A stretch of DNA of 64,000 bases from Mesorhizobium sp. B2-3-12 (GCF_006442205.1 NZ_VFVR01000008.1:1-64000); one strand, 5' to 3'; positions 19,317 through 27,720 are shown, numbered from the stretch's first letter. The notes: generated from the letters alone by a model not told the origin. Translations and numbers: made by a program.

Positions 19317-19792
19317 AGGAGAGTTCAGTGAGCCAACGATCCGTTGTCCATTCCACCTTTGTCGTCGAGCGGAGTTATCCGGTGGCGCCGGCGAAGGTCT
19401 TCTCCGCCTTCAGCGACCCGGATGCCAAGCGGCGCTGGTTCGTCGATCCCCATGACCCGGCGCCAAGCCGGCACGAAATGGACTTCCGCGTCGGCGGCAA
19501 GGAGGTCAATGCCGGCTGCCCCAGCGATGGACAGATGCATTTCTTCAACGCGGTCTATCAGGACATCGTGCCGGACCAGCGCATCGTCTACTGCTATGAG
19601 CTGCTGTTTGGCGAAACCCGCGTCTCGGTGTCGCTGGCGACCATCGAATTTGTCGCGGAAAACGGTGGCACGCGGCTGGTGATGACCGAGCAGGGCGCCT
19701 TCTTCGACGGCCATGACACGTCAGCCACGCGCGAGCATGGAACGGGCGAGCTGCTCGATGCGCTCGGCGCCTTCGTGAATTCGCAATCCTGA
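19313..19792 (+). CDS. SRPBCC (AHSA1-type) domain protein
   Basis: 159 residues. START-like fold of the Activator-of-Hsp90 type: VVERSYPVAPAKVFSAFSDP, AKRRWFVDP, EMDFRVGGKEV and a C-terminal helix beginning EHGTGELLDALGAFV. Such proteins bind hydrophobic ligands in a deep pocket. Translationally coupled with the ArsR regulator; the ligand may be the signal for, or target of, that regulon, which is inference. Confidence 0.9.
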   Translation: MKESSVSQRSVVHSTFVVERSYPVAPAKVFSAFSDPDAKRRWFVDPHDPAPSRHEMDFRVGGKEVNAGCPSDGQMHFFNAVYQDIVPDQRIVYCYELLFGETRVSVSLATIEFVAENGGTRLVMTEQGAFFDGHDTSATREHGTGELLDALGAFVNSQS

Positions 19793-19824
19793 CCGGGCGG
19801 GCGAGCACCGCGGCCAGAAAACGG

Positions 19825-20088
19825 TCAAGCTTCCCAGAATTGATCGAGCCAGATGTTGAGTTTCAGGAAACCCGCGTTGCTCACCGTATAGACACGCCTT
19901 GTGCCTTCAGCCTTGGCGTTGACCAATCCAGCGTCGAGCAACACTTTCAGATGCTGCGATACGGCCGGGCGTGAGACGGGCAACCCGGACGCCAACTCGT
20001 TGACGGTCTTCGGACCGCGTCGAAGTTCTTCCAGAAGATGGCGCCGATTGGGATCGGCGATCGCCATGAAGGCGTCGGAAAACATCAT
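19825..20088 (-). CDS. ArsR-type winged-helix regulator
   Basis: 87 residues, only the winged-helix domain: FMAIADPNRRHLLEELRRG, VNELASGLPVSRPAVSQHL and LLDAGLVNAKAEGTRRVYTV. It lacks metal-site cysteines. It lies between the convergent SRPBCC gene and the MFS gene, which ends about 30 bp upstream of its start in the same direction. Its target is not evident; either neighbour could be controlled. Confidence 0.88.
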   Translation of the reverse strand: MMFSDAFMAIADPNRRHLLEELRRGPKTVNELASGLPVSRPAVSQHLKVLLDAGLVNAKAEGTRRVYTVSNAGFLKLNIWLDQFWEA

Positions 20089-20119
20089 GCCTCATTTGTG
20101 AGGCAAAGTTTTTCAAATC

Positions 20120-21367
20120 TCAACTGTTTGCTTCTGCTTTTCTTCTCGGATCGAGCCGCAATGCTTCTGGGGTCACCGAGCGGTCGGCCGGCTGTGTCTT
20201 GAAGGCATCGCGATCCTCGATCGGCACCGGCGCGCGGCGGCTGATGCGCAGCAGCGTGTAGCCCGCCAGCGACAGATGCGCGAAGGCGGTGGCCAGGAAC
20301 AGGCCTTCCGGGCGCATCCAGCTCATCAGGGCGGCGGCCAGCAAAGGGCCGATCATGGTGCCGAAGCCGTAAAGCAGCAGCAGACCCCCGGAGACCTTGA
20401 CGAAATCCTCCGACCGCGCGTGATCGTTGGCATGCGCCACGGCGATCGAATAGAGCGTGTAGGCGAAAGCGCCGTAGGCGGCGGTGAAGACGATGACGAA
20501 GACGCCGGAGCGCGGTTCGAACAGGAAGATCAGGAGCGCGAACAGCGCTGCACCGAAGGCGGCACCGGCCAGCACGAAGCGCCGGTCGGTCTTGTCGGAG
20601 AGGCGCCCGGCCGGAAGCTGCATTGCGGCCCCGGCGACGACCACCAGGCTCATCATCAAGGCGATCTCGGCCGTGGAAATGCCGATACGGGCGCCGTAGA
20701 CCGCGCCAAGCGTGCCCCAGGCGCCGTTGGCGATGCCGATCAGGAGGCAGGCGATCGCCGACACCGGCGAGTTGGCGTAGAGCCCCTTGACGTCGAGCTT
20801 GACGTCCTGCAGCGGCTTGGGATGCGATGCCGTCGACACGGCGGTCGGGATCAGCGACAGGCAGAACAGGATCCCCGTGATCATGAACAGCGACGCCGAT
20901 TTCACGTCGCCGCCGGCGACGATCATCTGGCCGCCCATGATCGAGGCATAGGTGACCATCATATAGAGGCCGAACACGGTGCCGCGGTTTTCGTTGGTGG
21001 CCTTCTCGTTCAGCCAGCTCTCGATGACCATGAAGGCGCCGGCCATGGTGAAACCGGTGAAGGCGCGCAGCAGGATCCAGACATATTCATCGATGACCAG
21101 GCCGGTCAGCAACGCCACGATGGCGCCGGACGCGGCAAAGGCACCGAAGGCGCGCACATGTCCGGCACGGCGCACGATGCGCGGCGCGAAGAAACAGCCG
21201 GTGACGAAGCCGCCGGCCCAGGCCGTGCCCATCAGGCCGAGCGAAGCGGTCGAGAACCCTTCCACCTGACCGCGCAGCGGCAACAGCAGCCCGTGCAGTC
21301 CCGATGCCGCCAGAAGGAAGGCGGTGCCGCGAAGCAGGGAAAGAATCGGTCTGTAGGCTGCGAGCAT
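20120..21367 (-). CDS. Major facilitator superfamily transporter
   Basis: 415 residues from ATG 21367. About twelve hydrophobic segments. The loop after helix 2 has FFAPRIVRRAGHVRAFGAF, and a conserved acidic VIESWLNEKATNENRGTVFG lies in the first half, the pattern of the YcaD-like group of exporters. The C-terminal tail is charged. The substrate cannot be predicted. Confidence 0.88.
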   Translation of the reverse strand: MLAAYRPILSLLRGTAFLLAASGLHGLLLPLRGQVEGFSTASLGLMGTAWAGGFVTGCFFAPRIVRRAGHVRAFGAFAASGAIVALLTGLVIDEYVWILLRAFTGFTMAGAFMVIESWLNEKATNENRGTVFGLYMMVTYASIMGGQMIVAGGDVKSASLFMITGILFCLSLIPTAVSTASHPKPLQDVKLDVKGLYANSPVSAIACLLIGIANGAWGTLGAVYGARIGISTAEIALMMSLVVVAGAAMQLPAGRLSDKTDRRFVLAGAAFGAALFALLIFLFEPRSGVFVIVFTAAYGAFAYTLYSIAVAHANDHARSEDFVKVSGGLLLLYGFGTMIGPLLAAALMSWMRPEGLFLATAFAHLSLAGYTLLRISRRAPVPIEDRDAFKTQPADRSVTPEALRLDPRRKAEANS

Positions 21368-21454
21368 TTTTTGATCCGGCTGAGGGCTGGGAGGGACGCA
21401 GGTTTGAAGACAGTCGTATTCGGGCTTTTCGGCGGCGGACGGCCACGTCAGCAA

Positions 21455-21649
21455 TTATCCACGGCGGAACAGCGCCTCGGCGGCCGACTTGGTCTTGTCC
21501 TTGGTCTCGCGTTCGGCCTCAAGCCGGGCGATCTCGTCGCGCAGAATGCCGATGCGCTCGGACAGTTCATCGACGGACAGCAGCGACAGATCCTGCCCGA
21601 TCTCGTGCGGGCGTGCCTTTTTCTTGGGTTCGTCGTCGAAGATCGCCAT
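21455..21649 (-). CDS. DUF1192 small protein
   Basis: 64 residues from ATG 21649, beginning MAIFDDEPKKKARPHEIGQD and continuing with LSLLSVDELSERIGILRDEI, the DUF1192 signature. A short coiled-coil follows. Alphaproteobacterial conserved protein of unknown function. It sits next to and divergent from the quinone oxidoreductase gene, a frequent arrangement in rhizobia as far as I recall. Confidence 0.88.
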   Translation of the reverse strand: MAIFDDEPKKKARPHEIGQDLSLLSVDELSERIGILRDEIARLEAERETKDKTKSAAEALFRRG

Positions 21650-21770
21650 CGTCGCTCCTCCTCCGCCAGACCAGATTGGCCATTTGCCTGATTTGGCAAT
21701 CAGCATACATAGGGCAGAGGTGTCGATGCAAACAGCCGGTAAAAGCTGGCGAGGAAAGACGGGAAACTTC

Positions 21771-22781
21771 ATGGCGAGCGGACAGAAAATTCCGGCACGG
21801 ATGACGGCGATCGCGATCTCGGAACCGGGCGGGCCGCGGGTGTTGAAGCCGGAGACGCGCGACGTGCCGCTGCCCGGCCCCGGCGAAATCCTGATCAAGG
21901 TGCATGTCGCCGGCGTCAACCGGCCCGACGTCCAGCAGCGCAAGGGCGCCTATCCACCACCGCCCGGCGCATCGGACCTGCCGGGCCTTGAAGCCTCGGG
22001 TGAGGTGGCGGCCCTTGGCGACGAGATATCGCGCTGGCGCATCGGGGAGCGGGTCTGCGCGCTCACGCCCGGCGGCGCCTATGCCGAATATGTCAAGGTG
22101 CATGCCGGCAGCGTGTTGCCGCTGCCGGCCGGCTTTACCCACACCGAGGCGGCGGCGGTGCCGGAAAACTACTTCACCGTCTGGCACAATGTGTTCGAGC
22201 GGGGCGGGCTGAAGAAGGGTGAGACGCTGCTGGTGCATGGTGGCTCGTCGGGCATCGGCACCACGGCGATCCAGCTTGCCTCGGCCTTCGGCGCCTATGT
22301 CATCACCACCGCCGGCAGCAAGGAGAAATGCGACGCCTGCCTGAAACTCGGCGCCGACCGGGCAATCAACTATCGCGAGCAGGATTTCGTCGCCGCCGTC
22401 AAGGAGGCGACCGAAGGCCGGGGCGCCAATGTCATCCTCGACATGGTCGGCGGCGATTATGTCCAGCGAAATTACGAGGCCGCGGCGGTCGAGGGCCGTA
22501 TCGTGCAGATCGCCGTCCAGGCCGGCGCTGTGGCGAGCGCCGACTTTTCCAAGATCATGGTCAAGCGGCTGACCCATACGGGTTCGACGCTGAGGCCGCG
22601 CACCGTCGAATTCAAGGCGGCGATCGCGGCGGCGCTGGAGGCGCAGGTGTGGCCTCTGCTGGGCACCCGCAAGGTGGCGCCGGTCATGGACATGATCTAC
22701 CCACTCACCGATGCCTGGCGCGCGCACGAGCGGATGGAGGACGGGGATCATATCGGCAAGATCGTGCTCGACGTCGGCTAG
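21771..22781 (+). CDS. NAD(P)H quinone oxidoreductase (zinc-free MDR family)
   Basis: 336 residues from ATG 21771. PIG3/QorA-type member of the medium-chain dehydrogenases. The N-terminal GroES-like part has HVAGVNRPDVQQRKGAYPPP, and the Rossmann part has LLVHGGSSGIGTTAIQLASA. Catalytic-zinc ligands are absent, as in quinone reductases. It would reduce quinones with NADPH in the cytoplasm. A start at ATG 21801 is also possible. Confidence 0.92.
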   Translation: MASGQKIPARMTAIAISEPGGPRVLKPETRDVPLPGPGEILIKVHVAGVNRPDVQQRKGAYPPPPGASDLPGLEASGEVAALGDEISRWRIGERVCALTPGGAYAEYVKVHAGSVLPLPAGFTHTEAAAVPENYFTVWHNVFERGGLKKGETLLVHGGSSGIGTTAIQLASAFGAYVITTAGSKEKCDACLKLGADRAINYREQDFVAAVKEATEGRGANVILDMVGGDYVQRNYEAAAVEGRIVQIAVQAGAVASADFSKIMVKRLTHTGSTLRPRTVEFKAAIAAALEAQVWPLLGTRKVAPVMDMIYPLTDAWRAHERMEDGDHIGKIVLDVG

Positions 22782-22842
22782 GACGTGCCAATATTCAGGC
22801 GAGGCCGGCCTGCGAAAGGCGGCCTCCTGCGCTTCCGGCCTT

Positions 22843-22925
22843 CGCCGGCCGAAGCATTCATGATAGTGGCGAGGGAGTAAGATAAGGCTTCGGCCGGCGT
22901 AGGCCGGTGCTCACGTACTTTAAGT
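22843..22925. repeat. Palindromic intergenic repeat element
   Basis: A perfect 13-bp inverted repeat (CGCCGGCCGAAGC at 22843-22855, GCTTCGGCCGGCG at 22887-22899) is followed by the palindrome GTACTTTAAGTAC and a CCGCTCCGGTTCTCGG segment. I recall very similar ACGTACTT-AAGTAC / GCTCCGGTT sequences scattered between rhizobial genes, so this is probably a REP-type element. The rest of 22782-23147 holds the DUF1127 promoter region and no gene. Confidence 0.6.
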
Positions 22926-23147
22926 ACTCCGCTCCGGTTCTCGGAAGCCACCATTCTCGGCTCGGCCTGACCTGAATCTCGACACGGCCGGGTTCAGCGC
23001 CCGTCGTCCCCTGCCCACAAGATGAACAGAAGCTTAATGGTGCAATGCAGCATTTGCATCATTGCCATGCAAAATCAGCCGTTCAAGTCCTCATCGATGA
23101 TCACTATTTGAGCATCATCGAAACGAACCCAATTCAGGAGGACTACC

Positions 23148-23288
23148 ATGAACCCGATCCGCGCTTTTCGTAACTGGCGCATGTACAACGAGACCGTTCG
23201 CGAGTTGAACCGCCTCAACGCACGTCAGCTCAGCGACCTCGGCATCAACCGCGCCGACATCGAACGGATCGCCCGCCAGGCGATCTGA
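23148..23288 (+). CDS. DUF1127 small protein
   Basis: 46 residues beginning MNPIRAFRNWRMYNETVREL, with the DUF1127 core LNARQLSDLGINRADIERIA. Arginine-rich small proteins of this family occur in many copies in rhizobia; some have been tied to RNA turnover, phosphate or stress responses. A good ribosome site (AGGAGGAC) precedes the ATG. Confidence 0.93.
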   Translation: MNPIRAFRNWRMYNETVRELNRLNARQLSDLGINRADIERIARQAI

Positions 23289-23296
23289 TTGCAAGC

Positions 23297-23323
23297 GCGA
23301 CCCCGCCGCAAGGCAGGGGTCGC
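23297..23323 (+). terminator. Stem-loop after the DUF1127 gene
   Basis: GCGACCCC (23297-23304) pairs perfectly with GGGGTCGC (23316-23323), starting 9 bp after the DUF1127 stop. It has no T tract, so it may be an RNA-stabilising 3-prime hairpin; a better terminator follows at 23366. Confidence 0.6.
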
Positions 23324-23365
23324 AATGCAGAGCCGCCGCGCACGCTTGTCGTCGCCGGTTCCGAG

Positions 23366-23398
23366 CCCGCTGGACCCTGTCCGGCGGGTTTTGTCTTT
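23366..23398 (+). terminator. Intrinsic terminator
   Basis: CCCGCTGGA (23366-23374) pairs with TCCGGCGGG (23380-23388) with one G-U pair, followed by a T-rich run TTTTGTCTTTT. It ends the DUF1127 transcript. Confidence 0.82.
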
Positions 23399-23554
23399 TG
23401 GGGGTAGTCGGCTTGAGCCACTGTCATCCCTGTCAAGCATCAGGCGGCTTGACCTCTGTTTTCAACATGGCATCTTGCCGCGCGGGGACCGGCGGCTGCG
23501 TGAGGGCGTGGTCATCACGCCGGCAGACAGGCATCGCCAGAGGCTTCCACGCCC

Positions 23555-24637
23555 ATGTTGGATGATCTTAACGACAAGATCTACGAGGCTGCTTTCGTTC
23601 CGGACCTATGGCCGGAGGTGCTGGAAGGCATAAATAGCGTATCCGCATCGGTGGGCGGCGCCGTGTTCCTGTTTGCCGATGAGCAGCCGGTACGCGGAAG
23701 GACGGTGCCGCTGCTGCAGGAGTTGCTGAGCGAATTCCTTCTGGGCGATACGCTGCAGTTCTCCACGGCGGTCTCGCGCATGTGCGCGGTACAGCCGGCG
23801 AGTTTCGTCGATGTCGAAGGTTTCCTGACAGCCGAGGAAATCGAGAACGATCCGATCCGGGTTCGTCTGCGCGCGCTCGGGATTGGCGCGCATACCTGTA
23901 CCGCGATCCCGATGCCGAGCGGCGAACTGGCTATCTTTGTCTTCCAGCGCAAGCTTGGCGGGGGCCGCTACGACGCGGCGAGTTTCGATGTGCTCGATAG
24001 TCTGCGGCCGGCCATGGCGCGCGCCAGCCTGATCGCCGCACGGCTTGGTCTGGAGCGCGCCAAGGGAACCGTTGCCGTCATGACCGCCATGGGGCTGCCG
24101 GCGGCCATTCTCTCGTCGAGGGGGTATGTGCTCGCTGCCAATACGCTGTTCGAGAGCATGGGCTCGATCTTCCTGCCGGTCGCTTTTGGCGGCATGGCAA
24201 TCGCCGATGCTGATGCCAATCGCCTGTTTCAGCAGGCCGTCCTGGCCGCGCGCGGGGAAACCGAACCCTCGGTACGGTCCATCCCCGTTCCGGCCGCCGC
24301 CGACAGGTCGCCACTGATCCTTCATGTTCTGCCGCTGCGCCGTTCCGCACACGAGATATTCTCGGGTGCCGACATCCTGGTCGCGGCGACGGCGGTGAAC
24401 GCCAGTTCCATGGTGCCGTCGCCAACGCTGCTCACCGGACTGTTCGACCTGACGCCAGCCGAGGCGCGCCTGGCTTCGGCGCTTTCGCAAGGGCGAACCC
24501 TGATGGAGGCGGCGGCAAGCGCCAACATCACCGTAAAGACCGGGCGAACCTATCTCGAACGGATATTCGCCAAGACCGGAACACGCCAACAGAGCCAGCT
24601 TGTCGCGCTGCTCAAGGGCACGGAGCCATTCCGCTAG
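23555..24637 (+). CDS. LuxR-type HTH regulator with unknown sensor
   Basis: 360 residues. The C-terminal LuxR/GerE helix-turn-helix is in FDLTPAEARLASALSQGRTL and ANITVKTGRTYLERIFAKTG, followed by RQQSQLVALL. The N-terminal 280 residues resemble PAS/GAF-like sensor architecture common in rhizobial stand-alone LuxR proteins, with no recognisable acyl-homoserine-lactone-binding motif. No target is obvious nearby; it is a single gene between terminated units. Confidence 0.87.
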   Translation: MLDDLNDKIYEAAFVPDLWPEVLEGINSVSASVGGAVFLFADEQPVRGRTVPLLQELLSEFLLGDTLQFSTAVSRMCAVQPASFVDVEGFLTAEEIENDPIRVRLRALGIGAHTCTAIPMPSGELAIFVFQRKLGGGRYDAASFDVLDSLRPAMARASLIAARLGLERAKGTVAVMTAMGLPAAILSSRGYVLAANTLFESMGSIFLPVAFGGMAIADADANRLFQQAVLAARGETEPSVRSIPVPAAADRSPLILHVLPLRRSAHEIFSGADILVAATAVNASSMVPSPTLLTGLFDLTPAEARLASALSQGRTLMEAAASANITVKTGRTYLERIFAKTGTRQQSQLVALLKGTEPFR

Positions 24638-24782
24638 CGACCGGTGCGCGGTTCAGGCGGGTGTATCCAAAAACGTTGCGAAGCAGGCAGGGAACGGTTA
24701 TACAGGCCGCGAATTTCCCATTTTGGTGGCTCTAAACCACCGCCCGCGCGGGAACGCGGGCGAACGAGAAGGATTTTTGCAC

Positions 24783-25478
24783 ATGGCCAATACGCTGCTG
24801 ATGCCCAAGGCGACCGCCGTCTGGCTGGTCGACAACACCGCGCTCTCCTTCGAGCAGATCGCGCAGTTCTGCGGGCTGCATCCGCTTGAGGTCAAGGCGA
24901 TCGCCGACGGCGAATCGGCGCAAGGCATCAAGGGCATGGACCCGATCATGACCGGCCAGCTGACCCGCGACGAGATCGCGCGCGCCGAGAAAGACCCGAA
25001 CCAGCGCCTGAAGCTTTCCGACCCCAAGGTGCGGGTGCCGGAATCCAAGCGCAAGGGCCCGCGCTACACGCCCCTGTCGAAGCGCCAGGATCGGCCGAAT
25101 GCCATCCTGTGGCTGGTGCGCAATCATCCCGAACTCAAGGACGCGCAGATTTCGCGCCTCGTCGGCACCACCAAGTCGACGATCGAGCAGATCCGCGAAC
25201 GCAAGCATTGGAATTCAGCCAATCTGCAGCCGATGGACCCGGTGACGCTGGGTCTCGCCTCGCAGATCGACCTCGACATGGAAGTAAACCGCGCCTCGCG
25301 TGGCCGCGAACAGGCGCAGCCGGTCGGCGACACGCTACTGCCGGCGGCATTGACCGAGCGGTTGGTGCCGGCGCCGGAGAAGCCGAAGGACGAGGACGCG
25401 GAGCTCGACGCCAACGCCGTCTTCGCCAAGCTGTCGGCGCTCAAGTCGAAGGACACCGATACGGACGACGAGGAATAG
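24783..25478 (+). CDS. trcR: Cell-cycle transcriptional regulator TrcR (DUF1013)
   Basis: 231 residues from ATG 24783. Begins NTLLMPKATAVWLVDNTALS and has two HTH-like blocks: FEQIAQFCGLHPLEVKAIAD and LKDAQISRLVGTTKSTIEQI. The stretch RYTPLSKRQDRPNAILWLVR is the hallmark of DUF1013. The acidic C-terminal tail is variable. Conserved across alphaproteobacteria and named TrcR for a role in cell-cycle transcription. Confidence 0.9.
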   Translation: MANTLLMPKATAVWLVDNTALSFEQIAQFCGLHPLEVKAIADGESAQGIKGMDPIMTGQLTRDEIARAEKDPNQRLKLSDPKVRVPESKRKGPRYTPLSKRQDRPNAILWLVRNHPELKDAQISRLVGTTKSTIEQIRERKHWNSANLQPMDPVTLGLASQIDLDMEVNRASRGREQAQPVGDTLLPAALTERLVPAPEKPKDEDAELDANAVFAKLSALKSKDTDTDDEE

Positions 25479-25504
25479 GCTGTTTTTCGCCTGTTCGACA
25501 AAAA

Positions 25505-25529
25505 AGCCCGCTTCGAGCGGGCTTTTTTT
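25505..25529. terminator. Bidirectional intrinsic terminator
   Basis: AGCCCGC / GCGGGCT stem with a 5-nt loop, preceded by six A and followed by seven T. It can end both trcR (plus) and the WYL regulator gene (minus). Confidence 0.92.
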
Positions 25530-25546
25530 GTGCGATCCGGCAAACC

Positions 25547-26266
25547 TCAGCTTCGCGCCGCCCGATCCGGCGCCATGCCGTAGTCCTCGCTGCGCTCCAC
25601 CGCCCGGTAGAAATCGGCGAGCTGCTTGCCGCGTTCCGGCTTGAAGATGCGGCCGGCGATGACAACCGAGGCGATGCGGTCGATGCGGAAAGCGCGAAAA
25701 TCGTCGCGCATCTCGCACCAGGCGACCAGCGTCCACACCTTTCCCCAGAACCACAGGCCGAGCGGCCTGATGTCGCGCGCGGTGCCGCGGCCGGCCTCGT
25801 CGGAATAGTCGATGGTCAGCACCTGGCGCTTTTCGACCGCGCGTTCGATCAGGTCGATCGCCTCGCGGGCGGCGTCGCTGACCACCCACATCGGCGTATG
25901 GATCTCGGTGCGGGCGATGCGGTCCTTCTCGGCGTCGGGCAACACGGCACCGATCTTGACCAGCGCCTCGTCGGCGGCGCGCGCCATGGCGGCACCGCCG
26001 AAGGCGCGCACCATACGGGCGCCGGCGACCAGCGCCACGATCTCGTCACGCGTGAACATCAGCGGCGGAAGGTCGAAACCCTCCCTCATCATGTAGCCAA
26101 CGCCAGCCTCCCCGTCGATCGGCACTCCGGTCGACTGCAGGTCGGCTATGTCGCGATAGATCGTTCGCTCGGAAACCTCGAGCCATGTGCCGAGCTTCTG
26201 GGCGGTGACCAGACGGCCACCACGCAGATGCTGCACGATCTGAAAGAGCCTGTCGGCGCGGCGCAT
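25547..26266 (-). CDS. YafY-like HTH and WYL-domain regulator
   Basis: 239 residues from ATG 26266. N-terminal DeoR-like HTH (MRRADRLFQIVQHLRGG, then VTAQKLGTWLEVSERTIYRD) is followed by the WYL domain (VLTIDYSDEAGRGTARDIRP and LGLWFWGKVWTLVAWCEMRD). WYL domains bind ligands or nucleic acid. It lies in the same direction as, and just downstream of, the palindrome-controlled genes at 26339-27654, and is a candidate for the protein that binds those palindromes. Confidence 0.9.
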   Translation of the reverse strand: MRRADRLFQIVQHLRGGRLVTAQKLGTWLEVSERTIYRDIADLQSTGVPIDGEAGVGYMMREGFDLPPLMFTRDEIVALVAGARMVRAFGGAAMARAADEALVKIGAVLPDAEKDRIARTEIHTPMWVVSDAAREAIDLIERAVEKRQVLTIDYSDEAGRGTARDIRPLGLWFWGKVWTLVAWCEMRDDFRAFRIDRIASVVIAGRIFKPERGKQLADFYRAVERSEDYGMAPDRAARS

Positions 26267-26291
26267 CGTTTGCTTCCCCAGTGTTTTCCCT

Positions 26292-26339
26292 ATGCATGCC
26301 GTGGCTCCCGGACCGGATCCACTTCCAAACGGCATGCAT
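26292..26339. repeat. Palindromic element with ATGCAT ends
   Basis: An 11-bp perfect inverted repeat, ATGCATGCCGT (26292-26302) and ACGGCATGCAT (26329-26339), with an internal TCCCGGACCGGATCC-type core. It resembles the element at 33334-33380 in ends, spacing and position between genes, so both belong to one extragenic repeat family. It touches the stop codon of the upstream minus-strand gene. Confidence 0.6.
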
Positions 26340-26746
26340 TATGGTTTCAGCCCTTCGCGCTTGCGCTGCGCGGCAACGAATTCCGCGCCAAAGGACAATT
26401 TCCTCGTTGTCGGCGTCTTCTCATCGAGCACGCGCCAGAAGGGGGCGACGTCGCTCAGCGTCATGCCGCGCTCAAGATCCTCGTTGGCGGCTTCGGCAAC
26501 CGTGCGCAGATGATAGCCTATCGTGACCGGGCATGTCACTTCGGCGCCATGCTCGACGGCCAGCGCGGTGCGCAGCGCGCGAACATCCATCTCGACGCCT
26601 TCGGGGATCGAGCGGATGAAATCATCGACCTGACGCGCGGTCGGCACCAGCATCGGCTGGCCCTCGACGACGTCGCTCATCGTGCGCGGCGTTGGTTTCA
26701 CGCCATTGATACCAGGCGTGTTCAGCCTGTCGTTCCAGCTTTTCAT
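26339..26746 (-). CDS. Conserved protein of unknown function
   Basis: 135 residues from ATG 26746. I do not recognise the family. The middle is well-formed (ARQVDDFIRSIPEGVEMDVR, VTIGYHLRTVAEAANEDLER), rich in charged helices, and the C-terminus is basic. A perfect palindrome lies 47 bp upstream of the start (26794-26817), the same distance as before the DUF1127 gene, so both are probably controlled by one regulator. A longer reading to 27109 overlaps the DJ-1 gene and is rejected. Confidence 0.65.
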   Translation of the reverse strand: MKSWNDRLNTPGINGVKPTPRTMSDVVEGQPMLVPTARQVDDFIRSIPEGVEMDVRALRTALAVEHGAEVTCPVTIGYHLRTVAEAANEDLERGMTLSDVAPFWRVLDEKTPTTRKLSFGAEFVAAQRKREGLKP

Positions 26747-26793
26747 CGATCGTCCTCTCGGCCGGCCATGCGCATTGTCACCATCGCACGCCG

Positions 26794-26817
26794 CTCCTGA
26801 CAGCATACTGTCAGGAG
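26794..26817. promoter_or_regulatory. Palindromic operator candidate, copy 1
   Basis: Perfect 10-bp inverted repeat CTCCTGACAG-N4-CTGTCAGGAG. It spans the last codons and stop of the DJ-1/PfpI gene and lies 47 bp upstream of the start at 26746. An identical repeat with a different 4-nt spacer is at 27697-27720. The palindrome is not T-tailed in the minus direction, so an operator is more likely than a terminator. Confidence 0.65.
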
Positions 26818-27401
26818 GCTTCAGCATATTCCTTGGCGAACAGCGCCCGCATCCGCGCGAGATCGCTGCTTTTTTCGGGATAGAGCGATTGCAAAAAGGC
26901 AAGGGCAAAGGTGCCGGGCGCCGAACCCGGCGCGGACACGATTTTGCCATCGGCCACGGCATGCGGTACGTCCTGATAATTGCCGTCGCCGGCATAGCCG
27001 GCTTCGTGGCGGTTGATCCAGTCACGGCCGTTGCTGGTGTGCCTGGCGTTCTCGAAAAGGCCGGCGCGGGCCAGGGCCAGCGTCCCGGCGCAGATGCCGC
27101 CGACCACACCGTCGCGCGTTGCGACGGCGCTTAGCAATCCAGCGACATCCGGCGCGGCCTTCGCCGCCCATTGGTCGGAACCGATGACGGCGATAGCATC
27201 GAGATCGGCATTCTCATCAACGCTGGCCGAGCGGTCCGGTGTTAGTCGAAAGCCGCTGATTCCGGTCACCGGCTTGCCGCCAGGCGTCAAGGACACCGCC
27301 CGGGCCTCGAACCATTCAACCGCCGAGGCCGCCAGAAGCCCATATTCCCAGTCGGCGAAACCCTCGATGAAAAGAAAGCCGATTGTCTTGCTGTCGGGCA
27401 T
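26811..27401 (-). CDS. DJ-1/PfpI family protein
   Basis: 196 residues. Class I glutamine amidotransferase-like fold: TIGFLFIEGFADWEYGLLAA at the start, the nucleophile elbow VVGGICAGTLALARAGLF with the conserved Cys, and TSNGRDWINRHEAGYAGDG. Members act as deglycases, chaperones, amidases or isonitrile hydratase-like enzymes. The gene is flanked by two copies of one palindrome. A DUF1127 gene is just upstream in the same direction, so the two may be co-transcribed. Confidence 0.87.
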   Translation of the reverse strand: MPDSKTIGFLFIEGFADWEYGLLAASAVEWFEARAVSLTPGGKPVTGISGFRLTPDRSASVDENADLDAIAVIGSDQWAAKAAPDVAGLLSAVATRDGVVGGICAGTLALARAGLFENARHTSNGRDWINRHEAGYAGDGNYQDVPHAVADGKIVSAPGSAPGTFALAFLQSLYPEKSSDLARMRALFAKEYAEAS

Positions 27402-27485
27402 GAGCTCGCTCCATCCCTCGCGCGCCGGACCTGATATCTGGGTGCTGACGGATCAGCCTCCAACCGCCGGCTTGAAAATTCTGCC

Positions 27486-27654
27486 TCAATTGCCGTGATG
27501 GCGACGCTCGGGCATACATGTCGGGCCAGCCGATATCCTTGCGAATGTCGGCGGGCAGCGCGTTCATGAACCGCTGGGTGCGGATCTCGTTGCGCATCGT
27601 GCGGATCTTGCCGACATAGTGCTGCATGCCACGCAGAATGGTGTAACCGTTCAT
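27486..27654 (-). pseudogene. DUF1127 protein with probable frameshift near its end
   Basis: From ATG 27654 (or 27627) the protein reads MNGYTILRGMQHYVGKIRTM and the DUF1127 core RFMNALPADIRKDIGWPDMY. After that the frame runs on to 27316, giving 112 residues and overlapping the DJ-1 gene by 86 bp. Removing one G from the GGG at 27510-27512 restores a normal ending, YAERRHHGN and a stop at 27486-27488. A single-base insertion or sequencing error is the simplest explanation. Confidence 0.65.
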
Positions 27655-27696
27655 GACCTGTCTCCTCTCTCTAACTGGAGGCAGTATCGCATACCC

Positions 27697-27720
27697 CTCC
27701 TGACAGCAGTCTGTCAGGAG
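27697..27720. promoter_or_regulatory. Palindromic operator candidate, copy 2
   Basis: CTCCTGACAG-N4-CTGTCAGGAG, identical in both arms to copy 1 at 26794-26817. It lies 42 bp upstream of the ATG at 27654 of the DUF1127 gene. A partial repeat GATGTCAG follows directly. Confidence 0.7.
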
